Source: Acidimicrobiia bacterium (lineage in GTDB: Bacteria > Actinomycetota > Acidimicrobiia > Acidimicrobiales > Acidimicrobilacustridaceae). Taken from it: DNA of 5,067 bases. The stretch spans positions 1-5,067 of the forward strand of contig VERC01000187.1 of the NCBI GenBank assembly GCA_018882825.1, written 5' to 3'. The position numbers and the translations under genes are program-made. This document shows, one piece after another, positions 1 through 5,067 of this stretch. Under the pieces are notes generated by a model. The model was not told the origin of the DNA and made no database searches. It saw nothing but the letters and a program-made list of their open reading frames with translations. How positions within the stretch are numbered: the first letter of the stretch is position 1; each line of letters begins with the position of its first letter.

Positions 1-1047
1 ACCCACGCACTCGTCGAGAACCCCGTCCGCCACTGGCCCACACTCGCCGACTTCCCCACCCGGAGTCTCGCCCTCGGCATGACCCTCACCGCCATCGCCG
101 CCCTCATCGGACCCACCACCCTCACCCGCATCGACGACGGCAACCGACCCATCACCCCCTCATCCGCCCTCTCGTCCCCCACCAGCAACCAGACCACCGC
201 CATGACCCCCGCGCAGGCGAAGGGCGATTTCCCTCGGTTCGACGGATCGCGGCGCTGCCTCGAGGAGTCTCTGGAGTCCGCTGTGGAGACCGACTGCGTG
301 TTCGGCGATCCCGACGGCTCGACCACCATCGGCCTGATCGGCGACAGCCACGCCTTCCACTGGCTCCCCGCCCTCCACCAGGCCGGCCTCGACCACCACT
401 GGCGCATCATCGTCCACGCCAAGGCGGGCTGCCCCGCGATTCCGGCCCGCAGGTTCACTGGAGTCGAAGGGGCCACCGATCGGTCGTCGATTCGCATCTA
501 CGTGGAGTGCGAGATCTGGCGGAGGGACTTGCTCGCGACCCTGCCGGATGAAGGGCCATTCGACGCCATCGTCGTATCCAACTCCTACAACGTGCTCTCG
601 AGTCTCGTGAACGACGTCGGAACCGCTCCATCGACCGAGGAGTCGAGTGCGATCTGGTCGATCCAGTCCCGAACGCTCTACCAGCGACTGCTCACCATCA
701 CTCCTGTCGTGATCCGTCTCGCCGACACTCCATGGCCCGCAGGCCCGGTTCCGGAGTGCCTGTCGGCAAACCCGACTGCACCCGAACGCTGTGCCATCGA
801 TCTCTCCACCTCGGCGCGACGCGATGCGTCGATGATCGCCATCGAACGAGGGGTCGCTCCATCCCGTGTCGTCTTCGCCGATCTCACCGACTCGATCTGC
901 CCGACCGATCCGTGCCCCGTCGCGGATGACCGAGGAATCATCAAGTACCACGACGGTCATCACCTCGCGCAGACGTACTCGTTCTCATTGGCCGACGACA
1001 TCGCCGCGGTGGTCCTCTCCGCTCTCGACGGTCGGACGACGCGGTAG
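1..1047 (+). CDS. Acyltransferase-3 / SGNH fusion protein, C-terminal part (5' end outside window)
   Basis: The frame is open from base 1, so the first in-frame ATG at 79 is internal and 348 residues of a longer protein are visible. Residues 5-12 (VENPVRHW) match the end of acyltransferase-3 (OafA/YrhL type) domains. A last membrane helix follows (about 22-41), then a Ser/Thr/Pro/Asn-rich linker and an SGNH-type domain. GDSH lies at residues 114-117 (bases 340-351), with Ser116 as the expected nucleophile. DGHHL at 318-322 gives the Asp318/His321 pair of the C-terminal block. Cysteines at 86 and 99 before GDSH, and the later Cys-rich stretches, fit an extracellular domain. In this family the membrane part carries acyl groups across the membrane and the SGNH part handles O-acyl transfer or removal on surface glycans; the acceptor here is unknown. 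Full-length relatives are usually about 650-720 residues, so about half is missing. Codon usage is patchy (see findings). Confidence 0.9.
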   Translation, partial: THALVENPVRHWPTLADFPTRSLALGMTLTAIAALIGPTTLTRIDDGNRPITPSSALSSPTSNQTTAMTPAQAKGDFPRFDGSRRCLEESLESAVETDCVFGDPDGSTTIGLIGDSHAFHWLPALHQAGLDHHWRIIVHAKAGCPAIPARRFTGVEGATDRSSIRIYVECEIWRRDLLATLPDEGPFDAIVVSNSYNVLSSLVNDVGTAPSTEESSAIWSIQSRTLYQRLLTITPVVIRLADTPWPAGPVPECLSANPTAPERCAIDLSTSARRDASMIAIERGVAPSRVVFADLTDSICPTDPCPVADDRGIIKYHDGHHLAQTYSFSLADDIAAVVLSALDGRTTR

Positions 1048-1048
1048 A

Positions 1049-1079
1049 CGCCTCAGCGATCCGACTCGATCAGAAGGCG
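1049..1079. terminator. Weak possible hairpin spanning the convergent gene ends
   Basis: Only 22 bases separate the stop codons of the converging genes. CGCCT (1049-1053) can pair with AGGCG (1075-1079), and GATC (1058-1061) with GATC (1068-1071), around a six-base loop. The two short stems are separated by an internal loop and neither side has a T-run. It could act as a weak bidirectional terminator, but chance pairing is about as likely. Confidence 0.15.
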
Positions 1080-1963
1080 AGCCGCAGGCCCGGGCGGGGC
1101 CACCGCACTCGACCCAGCCGACCCGAGCCCGACATGGTGATGTAGGCCGTGCGCAGGTCGTCACCGGCGAAACAGATGTTGGTCGTCATGAAATCCGGAA
1201 CCTCGACGTGGGAGATCTCCCCGTCGGGACGACGCACGCACAACCCGTGGGAGATGGCGGCGACGACGACGGTTCCGTCAGCCTCGACGGCCAGCGAATC
1301 GAAATGGTCCGGTGTCGCCATCAGGATCCTCGGCCCACCGGCCACTTCACCCGGGCCGACGACGTCCCAGGCCAGCAACCGACCGGTGAGGGTCTCGGCC
1401 ACGTACACCTCGCCGCCGTCGGGCGAGAGGCCGACCCCGTTGGGCCCGAGCAGACCGGCGGCCACCCGTCGCAGACCCGTCCCGTCAGGACGGGCGTGGA
1501 AGAGCGAGCCTCGATCGACCGATCGTGCATCGGACTTGCCGAGATCGGTGAACCAGAAGCCACCGGTCCGATCGAAGACGATGTCGTTGGGACCGCGGAA
1601 GCGTTCACCGTCGAGACCGTCGAACAGTCGGTCGATCTCGCCCGTCTCGGGATCGATGCGGTCGACCCAACCACCGTCGAATCCCGAGGGCCGGGTACTG
1701 CCGTTCTCGTCGACCGGGATGAACAACCCTCCGCGTTCGGTCCACGGGAATCCACCATTGTTGACGACGTACAGCGCGCCGTCCGGACCGATCGCTGCGC
1801 CGTTCGGCCCGCCACCGGGCGAGGCGATCTCCCTCGTCGAACCATCCGGAGTGATGCGAACGAGTCGACCACCTCGGACATCGACGGTCACGATGTCGCC
1901 GTTCGGCATGGCGACAGGGCCCTCGGCGAAACCGAGTCCTTCCGCGACGATCTCGATCTCCAT
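1070..1963 (-). CDS. SMP-30/gluconolactonase/LRE family protein (predicted lactonase or related hydrolase)
   Basis: This 297-residue protein has the six-bladed propeller pattern of the SMP-30/regucalcin family, with repeated PDG/DG turns followed by a hydrophobic strand. By alignment from memory with regucalcin, the metal ligands are Glu14 (in FAEGP), Asn175 (in GPNGVGLSPDG) and Asp222 (FDSLAVEADG); Asn126 (in GPNDIVFD) matches the second active-site Asn. All are present, so an active divalent-metal hydrolase is expected, typically opening sugar lactones or related esters; the substrate cannot be named. There is no signal peptide, so it is probably cytosolic. I chose the ATG at 1961-1963 because GAGGGGG (1969-1975) lies five bases upstream and the propeller starts directly after it. 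An upstream TTG (1985-1987) would add eight residues but lacks such a site. The length is normal for the family. It converges with gene 1 and diverges from the kinase gene. Confidence 0.88.
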   Translation of the reverse strand: MEIEIVAEGLGFAEGPVAMPNGDIVTVDVRGGRLVRITPDGSTREIASPGGGPNGAAIGPDGALYVVNNGGFPWTERGGLFIPVDENGSTRPSGFDGGWVDRIDPETGEIDRLFDGLDGERFRGPNDIVFDRTGGFWFTDLGKSDARSVDRGSLFHARPDGTGLRRVAAGLLGPNGVGLSPDGGEVYVAETLTGRLLAWDVVGPGEVAGGPRILMATPDHFDSLAVEADGTVVVAAISHGLCVRRPDGEISHVEVPDFMTTNICFAGDDLRTAYITMSGSGRLGRVRWPRPGLRLAF

Positions 1964-1986
1964 GGGAACCCCCTCAGCGTCGACCA

Positions 1987-1992
1987 ACCCTA
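1987..1992 (-). promoter_or_regulatory. Possible -10 element of the lactonase gene
   Basis: Read on the minus strand this is TAGGGT, which fits the actinobacterial TAnnnT -10 pattern. Transcription would begin near 1980, giving a 17-base leader that still contains the GAGGGGG site and would exclude the upstream TTG start. The -35 position (about 2010-2015) shows no match to consensus. The dyad at 2013-2026 overlaps it. Confidence 0.25.
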
Positions 1993-2012
1993 TTCGTGGC
2001 CGGCTCCGAGGA

Positions 2013-2026
2013 TCGAGGAGCCTCGA
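2013..2026. repeat. 14-bp dyad, operator-like, in the divergent region
   Basis: TCGAGG and CCTCGA are perfect inverted 6-base half-sites around a two-base centre. The dyad lies about 50 bases from the lactonase start and 65 from the kinase start, and would overlap the -35 position of the proposed lactonase promoter. A second short palindrome, GTCGA-G-TCGAC, lies at 2045-2055. Both contain TCGA, which is common in this DNA, so chance cannot be excluded. Confidence 0.3.
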
Positions 2027-2065
2027 CGGCGGTGGCGCCGTGTGGTCGAGTCGACTTCTGGGAGA

Positions 2066-2083
2066 CTTCGGTCCTCCGAGGGG
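2066..2083 (+). promoter_or_regulatory. Kinase ribosome binding site with overlapping stem-loop
   Basis: GAGGGG at 2078-2083 is a good Shine-Dalgarno match, eight bases before the ATG at 2092, and it decides that start. CTTCGG (2066-2071) can pair with CCGAGG (2076-2081) around the loop TCCT. This six-pair stem (one G-U) would cover GAGG of the binding site. The site itself is well supported; a regulatory role for the hairpin is inference. Confidence 0.45.
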
Positions 2084-2091
2084 TGATGTGG

Positions 2092-3159
2092 ATGATGGAA
2101 GTGCCGGCGACAGCAGCTGAGATCGATGCGGACTGGCTCACCCGCGCCCTGCAACCACGCTTCCCCGGAACCCGGGTGGCATCGGTCGAAGTCACCGACC
2201 AACGTCAGGTCACGAACGCCCACGCCAGGTTGCGCGTCGCCTACGAGACGGCCGACGGCGCACCGGCAACGATGTTCGCCAAGTTGCTGCCCGCAGATCC
2301 GCAGCGGCGCGAGTCCATCATCCGAACCGGGATGGGCGCGCGGGAGGTTCGCTTCTACGAGCAGCTCGCCCCATCGCTGCCCATGCGCCTCCCGACGGTG
2401 TACGTGGCTCGTGAAGGCGGTGACGGCGACTTCGTCCTCCTGCTCGAGGATCTCGATGCAACGGGTTGTGTGATCTCCGACGGGCCGATGGGCGTGCCGC
2501 CCGACTCGGCCGCCCGGGCGTTGGAGGACCTCGCCGCCCTCCATCTGCGCTTCATCGATGCGGAGGCGCGACGCACGCAGGTGCCGTGGATCCCGTCGAC
2601 CAGTTCGACGAGTGACTACGGATCACGGATGTTGCGCTACGGCCTCGACACTCACCGCGACCGACTGAGCGACGAGTTCGCCGAGATGGCGGAACTGTGC
2701 ATCGCCCATCCCGAGGCACTGCAGGACCTGTGGCACCGAGGACCACGGACGGTCATCCATGGCGACCCGCACATCGGGAACCTGTTCTTCGATGGTGATC
2801 GCGTCGGCTTCCTCGACTGGGGAATCATCAACGTCAACACACCGATGCGAGATGTGAGCTACTTCCTCACGATGTCACTCACCGTCGCCGATCGTCGCCG
2901 ACTCGAGCGCGAACTGCTGGCGCACTATCTCGAGATCTGGAACACGGGTGGCGGAGAGCCGATCTCGTGGGACGACGCGTGGCTCGCTCATCGGGTGCAC
3001 GCCGGCTACACGGTGCTCGCCTCGTGCCAGGTGGTGACCTTCCCTGCCGATGCGACACCACAACGACAGGTGTTCGCTGCCGCCTTCCTCGAACGCTCCC
3101 AGGCCGCCATCGCCGACCTCGACGCACGCGACGCGATCCGCACGTTCGGGGGGCTCTAG
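2092..3159 (+). CDS. Phosphotransferase of the APH / choline kinase-like (CHK/EcKL-type) fold
   Basis: This 355-residue small-molecule kinase shows the protein-kinase-like motifs in order. Lys64 (MFAKLL) is the expected ATP lysine, Glu85 (AREVRFYE) the helix-C acid, and LLLED at 116-120 the hinge. The catalytic loop is HGDPHIGN at 223-230, with Asp225 as base and Asn230 for metal. LDWG at 241-244 carries metal-binding Asp242. A helical C-terminal lobe from about 250 should shape the acceptor pocket. It most resembles the broad APH family that includes kinases of choline, fructosamine, homoserine and antibiotics. Nothing specifically indicates aminoglycoside resistance, and the substrate is unknown. 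No signal peptide is seen, so it is cytosolic. The frame opens at a GTG at 1996, but the residues before 2092 resemble no domain. ATG 2092 has GAGGGG at eight-base spacing; ATGs at 2086 (two bases) and 2095 (eleven) are spaced less well. It diverges from the lactonase gene and converges with the EEP gene. Confidence 0.88.
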   Translation: MMEVPATAAEIDADWLTRALQPRFPGTRVASVEVTDQRQVTNAHARLRVAYETADGAPATMFAKLLPADPQRRESIIRTGMGAREVRFYEQLAPSLPMRLPTVYVAREGGDGDFVLLLEDLDATGCVISDGPMGVPPDSAARALEDLAALHLRFIDAEARRTQVPWIPSTSSTSDYGSRMLRYGLDTHRDRLSDEFAEMAELCIAHPEALQDLWHRGPRTVIHGDPHIGNLFFDGDRVGFLDWGIINVNTPMRDVSYFLTMSLTVADRRRLERELLAHYLEIWNTGGGEPISWDDAWLAHRVHAGYTVLASCQVVTFPADATPQRQVFAAAFLERSQAAIADLDARDAIRTFGGL

Positions 3160-3174
3160 TTCGGCTGTGAAGGC

Positions 3175-3196
3175 GCCGGTCCTCCGGACACCCGGC
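3175..3196 (+). terminator. Possible imperfect terminator hairpin after the kinase gene
   Basis: Sixteen bases past the kinase stop, GCCGGTCC (3175-3182) can pair with GGAC (3186-3189) and CGGC (3193-3196) around the loop TCC, with a three-base bulge (3190-3192). No T-run follows. Beyond it a run of eight C (3215-3222) is the only other notable element. Weakly supported. Confidence 0.25.
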
Positions 3197-3279
3197 CCTG
3201 AGGGAGGTGGCGATCCCCCCCCGCCGAGCCGCCTTCGAACACGACACGACGACGTCGGACGACGGATCTCTGCGGCGGA

Positions 3280-3301
3280 ACGAACCTCCGGGGAGGCTCG
3301 T
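3280..3301 (-). terminator. Hairpin terminator candidate for the EEP gene
   Basis: On the minus strand the hairpin starts 17 bases after the EEP stop codon. ACGAGCCTC pairs with GAGGTTCGT around a CCCG tetraloop, giving nine pairs of which one is G-U. In the plus-strand RNA the same position is an A-C mismatch, so the stem is better in the transcript of the EEP gene. There is no long U-run, which is common in actinobacterial terminators. Confidence 0.5.
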
Positions 3302-3317
3302 GGGCTGCCGATCCTGT

Positions 3318-3440
3318 TCAGCCCACCGGCGCCCGACGACGTCGCATCACCACGGTGACGGCACCCACGACGACGAGTGCCAGCACCACCCCGGCGATGA
3401 TCCAGCCGGTCATCGATGCTCCACTTGCGGTCGAGGGCAA
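3318..3440 (-). other. C-terminal anchor of the EEP protein, sorting-signal-like
   Basis: Residues 432-471 hold LPSTA (432-436, bases 3426-3440), a short polar spacer, a hydrophobic helix (about 443-463) and RRRR (464-467) followed by APVG. This is the order of a sortase signal, but the motif is LPxTA rather than LPxTG. A plain single-pass anchor with an extracellular catalytic domain is the simpler reading. The helix and charged tail are clear; sortase use is uncertain. Confidence 0.7.
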
Positions 3441-4733
3441 CGACAGGGTGGCGAAGACGCCGAGGTGGTCGGTACCGAAACAGCGACCGGTCGCCGGCAC
3501 GGCGATGCCCAACTTCCTGGCCACTGCCTGGGTGTTCGCCCGTTGCGCAGGGCTGTCGCACTCCCAGGTCACGGCGCCGGTCGGCCACTCGCGACCGGCC
3601 AGCGCGGACGACACGATCCTCACGTCACCGCGGACGAACACGTAGTCGAGTCGATCGGTGAATCCGAGGTCGTTGCCCTGCGCGAGCGCGGCGTCGAGGC
3701 GGGTGACGTCGGCGCCGGCGAGCAACCCGTCGGAACCCCACGTGAGGTTGGCGGGATCGTTGGCATCGGGACCGACATCGGTGAAACCGGCTCCGGTCAT
3801 CGTCCAGTAGGGGTTGCACGACCGATCAGCGCAGAACGGCGTGATCTCGGGCTGACCACCTGGGTTCACCCCCGGTGTCGTCGGTCGTGGATCGCGAGGG
3901 TCCGCATTGAAGTCGCCCATGGCCACCACCGGGATCGAGATCGACTGCAGATCGGCCACCAGTTCACGGGCCTGTGCCGCCATCGCCGGTTCGGCGTCTC
4001 GCGTCCAGTACGACTCGAGATGTGTGGTCACGAAGTGCACGGGCCGACCCCCGACCGTGATGTCGGCCCAGGCGTAGCCACGCTCGATGTCGAGAAGTCC
4101 GGCGAACTTCACCGTCTGCGAGTAGTTGTGCGTTCCGACGGCCGTGACGCGTGACGCGAGGTCGGACCGGACGGCGAGCACGTCGTAGAGGCGCATTCCG
4201 CACGCCGCCGAGTTCGAACCCAGCGCCGAGGGCAACACGGTGGGATCGGTGACGACGGTCGTGCCGGGGATCGGAGCGATGCCGAAACCGTTGGAGACGG
4301 CGCGCTCGTCACCGACCTGTGCGATCTGGTACGGCACACCATCCGAAGAGAGCCGAGCGAGGAGTTGCTGGGTGAAGTCGAAGACCGTCACCTCGGTGCC
4401 CTTCGCGTCGAGGCACACCCACTTCGTCGCCTCCTGCAGACCGAGCACGGACGGCCGCTTCGGCACGACCCTGGCCGAGAGGGCCTCCACCCTGCGGGAG
4501 AAGTCGTTCTGCGCGACCTGCGTCCACATGTCCTGGGCGACTGCCGAGAGGTCGGGGAAGTACACCATCGACTTCAGGATGTCGGCGCCGAGATAGAGGT
4601 TCATGGTCATGACCGAGAACTCGTCCTCACTGGCGGCCGACGCCGGCCGGGAGCCGGGTAGCCATGTGGCGAGGCCCATCAGGACCACGAGGCCGACGGC
4701 CGACAGCAAACGGATCCCGCGAAGATTCCTCAT
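3318..4733 (-). CDS. Exported, membrane-anchored endonuclease/exonuclease/phosphatase (EEP, DNase I-fold) protein
   Basis: This 471-residue protein starts with a signal peptide and carries a DNase I-fold domain from about 38 to 431. Motifs in order: MNLYLGAD at 44-51 (Asn45), LGLQE at 97-101 (metal-binding Glu101), TTHLES at 236-241 (His238), GDFNADP at 273-279 (Asp274, Asn276), RLDYVF at 361-366, and TDH at 421-423 (the usual SDH; Asp422, His423). All catalytic positions are filled, so a Mg-dependent phosphodiesterase or phosphatase acting outside the membrane is expected; nucleic acid, phospholipid or inositol phosphate are all possible substrates. Six cysteines (107, 178, 301, 306, 392, 418) would allow three disulfides in the exported form. 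A helix at about 443-463 followed by RRRR anchors the C-terminus. The frame continues upstream to 5030, but that stretch lies opposite the DUF3151 gene; ATG 4733 begins the signal peptide. No ribosome binding site is seen (see the -10 entry). Confidence 0.9.
   Translation of the reverse strand: MRNLRGIRLLSAVGLVVLMGLATWLPGSRPASAASEDEFSVMTMNLYLGADILKSMVYFPDLSAVAQDMWTQVAQNDFSRRVEALSARVVPKRPSVLGLQEATKWVCLDAKGTEVTVFDFTQQLLARLSSDGVPYQIAQVGDERAVSNGFGIAPIPGTTVVTDPTVLPSALGSNSAACGMRLYDVLAVRSDLASRVTAVGTHNYSQTVKFAGLLDIERGYAWADITVGGRPVHFVTTHLESYWTRDAEPAMAAQARELVADLQSISIPVVAMGDFNADPRDPRPTTPGVNPGGQPEITPFCADRSCNPYWTMTGAGFTDVGPDANDPANLTWGSDGLLAGADVTRLDAALAQGNDLGFTDRLDYVFVRGDVRIVSSALAGREWPTGAVTWECDSPAQRANTQAVARKLGIAVPATGRCFGTDHLGVFATLSLPSTASGASMTGWIIAGVVLALVVVGAVTVVMRRRRAPVG
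4635..4733 (-). other. Signal peptide of the EEP protein
   Basis: The N-terminus has three positive charges in MRNLRGIR, a hydrophobic core at about 9-25, then PGSRP and an ASA site. Cleavage is most likely after Ala33. There is no twin-arginine pair and no lipobox cysteine, so this is a Sec-type signal for signal peptidase I. Confidence 0.85.
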
Positions 4734-4739
4734 CCCCGC

Positions 4740-4745
4740 ATGGTA
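4740..4745 (-). promoter_or_regulatory. Candidate -10 element giving a leaderless EEP transcript
   Basis: On the minus strand TACCAT matches TAnnnT and is followed by exactly six bases (GCGGGG) before the ATG at 4733. Transcription would start at or next to the A of the start codon. No well-spaced Shine-Dalgarno exists for this start, which fits leaderless initiation. The -35 position (about 4763-4768, GAGAGC) is a poor match, and TTGAAG (4755-4760) is too close, so the promoter is tentative. Confidence 0.35.
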
Positions 4746-4788
4746 GGCGGATTCCTTCAAGGGCTCTCGACCGGGCAGCTCCGGCGCT

Positions 4789-4808
4789 CGAATCGACGCG
4801 TCGAGTCG
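4789..4808. repeat. 20-bp near-perfect palindrome between the DUF3151 and EEP genes
   Basis: CGAATCGACG and CGTCGAGTCG are inverted with one mismatch, and the central TCGACGCGTCGA (4793-4804) is perfect. It lies 17 bases after the DUF3151 stop and about 65 bases upstream of the EEP start. It could be a regulator site for the EEP gene or a hairpin ending the DUF3151 transcript; no T-run follows it. TCGA-rich chance palindromes are common in such DNA. Confidence 0.35.
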
Positions 4809-4824
4809 GACGAGATCGTGCGGG

Positions 4825-5067
4825 TCAGCTCGACAGGTCGGCGGGCGGCCACGACGGATCGCACTGGCGCAGGAAGATCTCGCAGCGCTCGGCCTCGTCG
4901 AGTTCACCGATGGCCGCAGCGCAGCGGGCCAGACCGTGCAGGCTGGCGAGGAACCCGCGGTTCGAGGGGTGCACCCACCGCACGTAGCCCGAGCCCTTCC
5001 ATCCGTTGGCCCGGAGCGAGTCGAGCCCACGGTGATAACCCACGCGGTAGTAGGCGTAGGCCTCGAT
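4825..5067 (-). CDS. DUF3151 family protein, C-terminal 80 residues (5' end outside window)
   Basis: The frame is open through the right edge; the first in-frame GTG at 5043 is internal, because the eight codons before it (IEAYAYYR) continue the family pattern. The visible part, with YRVGYHRGLDSLRANGW, GSGYVRW, NRGFL, ELDEAERCEIFLRQ and DPSWP, matches from memory the C-terminal half of DUF3151, a small actinobacterial family of about 130-150 residues with no assigned activity. It is mostly helical and Ala/Leu/Glu-rich, somewhat like helical-repeat proteins, and has no signal or membrane segment, so it is probably cytosolic. I recall relatives near fructose-bisphosphate aldolase genes, but that neighbour, if present, lies outside the window. 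It precedes the EEP gene on the same strand with a 91-base gap. That gap holds a palindrome and a possible promoter, so a shared operon is doubtful. Confidence 0.85.
   Translation of the reverse strand: MEAYAYYRVGYHRGLDSLRANGWKGSGYVRWVHPSNRGFLASLHGLARCAAAIGELDEAERCEIFLRQCDPSWPPADLSS

Larger units (their letters stand above)
1964..2091. promoter_or_regulatory. Divergent intergenic control region between lactonase and kinase genes
   Basis: These 128 bases must hold the promoters of both flanking genes. They contain a ribosome binding site for each gene, two small dyads (2013-2026 and 2045-2055), an overlapping inverted repeat GGCTCC/GGAGCC (2002-2007 and 2017-2022), and a hairpin over the kinase ribosome binding site. 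No convincing paired -35/-10 promoter is visible for the kinase gene. Confidence 0.6.

Noticed and set aside
866..2086. 406-codon plus-strand open frame across the end of gene 1 and all of the lactonase gene
   Set aside because: It lies mostly antisense to the clear SMP-30 propeller, is rich in Arg, Pro, Thr and Asp without domain motifs, and lacks a ribosome binding site; a GC-rich shadow frame.
1149..2120. 323-codon plus-strand open frame opposite the lactonase gene
   Set aside because: Ser/Pro/Arg-rich low-complexity translation, antisense to a conserved gene; a shadow.
1990..2544. 184-codon minus-strand open frame over the kinase start
   Set aside because: Opposite the conserved N-lobe of the kinase, with no recognisable motif.
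2092..3159. Aminoglycoside resistance gene
   Set aside because: Only the general kinase fold motifs match; no mobile context or resistance-specific feature is visible, so a resistance call would be unsupported.
3215..3222. Run of eight C in the convergent intergenic region
   Set aside because: Possible slippage tract, but it lies outside genes and no promoter or start depends on it.
2875..3588. 237-codon minus-strand open frame from the kinase 3' end into the EEP gene
   Set aside because: Overlaps two confident genes in other frames; the translation is Arg/Gly-rich with no domain pattern.
3207..4154. 315-codon plus-strand open frame opposite the EEP gene
   Set aside because: Antisense to the catalytic core of the EEP protein; His/Arg/Gly-rich composition typical of a shadow frame.
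4734..5030. In-frame 99-codon upstream extension of the EEP gene
   Set aside because: It crosses the DUF3151 coding region in another frame, has shadow-like composition and would bury the clear signal peptide at 4733.

Overview
The window is high-GC DNA (roughly two thirds G+C by eye) with compact genes, GTG/TTG-rich alternative frames and long shadow ORFs opposite real genes. A DUF3151 protein, an acyltransferase-3/SGNH fusion and an exported DNase I-fold protein with a charged C-terminal anchor all point to an actinobacterium. The style is compatible with the Acidimicrobiia, but the sequence alone does not prove the class. I see no mobile element, RNA gene, CRISPR array or integrase.

Layout: (1) 1-1047 (+) is the 3' half of a membrane acyltransferase fused to an extracellular SGNH esterase-like domain; it is cut by the left edge. 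(2) 1070-1963 (-) is a complete SMP-30/gluconolactonase-type beta-propeller, convergent with gene 1 across 22 bp. (3) 1964-2091 is a divergent regulatory interval with small dyads. (4) 2092-3159 (+) is a complete APH/choline-kinase-fold phosphotransferase. (5) 3160-3317 is a convergent intergenic region with a good hairpin for the minus-strand gene. (6) 3318-4733 (-) is a complete endonuclease/exonuclease/phosphatase (EEP) protein with a signal peptide and a C-terminal membrane anchor. (7) 4825-5067 (-) is the C-terminal part of a DUF3151 protein, cut by the right edge. No gap exceeds 160 bases.

The genes do not form an obvious pathway. Two of them act at the cell surface: the acyltransferase/SGNH protein probably modifies an envelope glycan, and the EEP protein probably hydrolyses a phosphoester outside the membrane. 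The lactonase and the kinase are cytosolic and share a divergent control region, so co-regulation is possible; their substrates cannot be read from sequence. I found no convincing new multi-gene system. The observations most worth checking are a patchwork of codon usage in the acyltransferase/SGNH gene, a leaderless-type start and a sortase-like C-terminus on the EEP protein, a strand-asymmetric terminator hairpin, and a hairpin over the kinase ribosome binding site.
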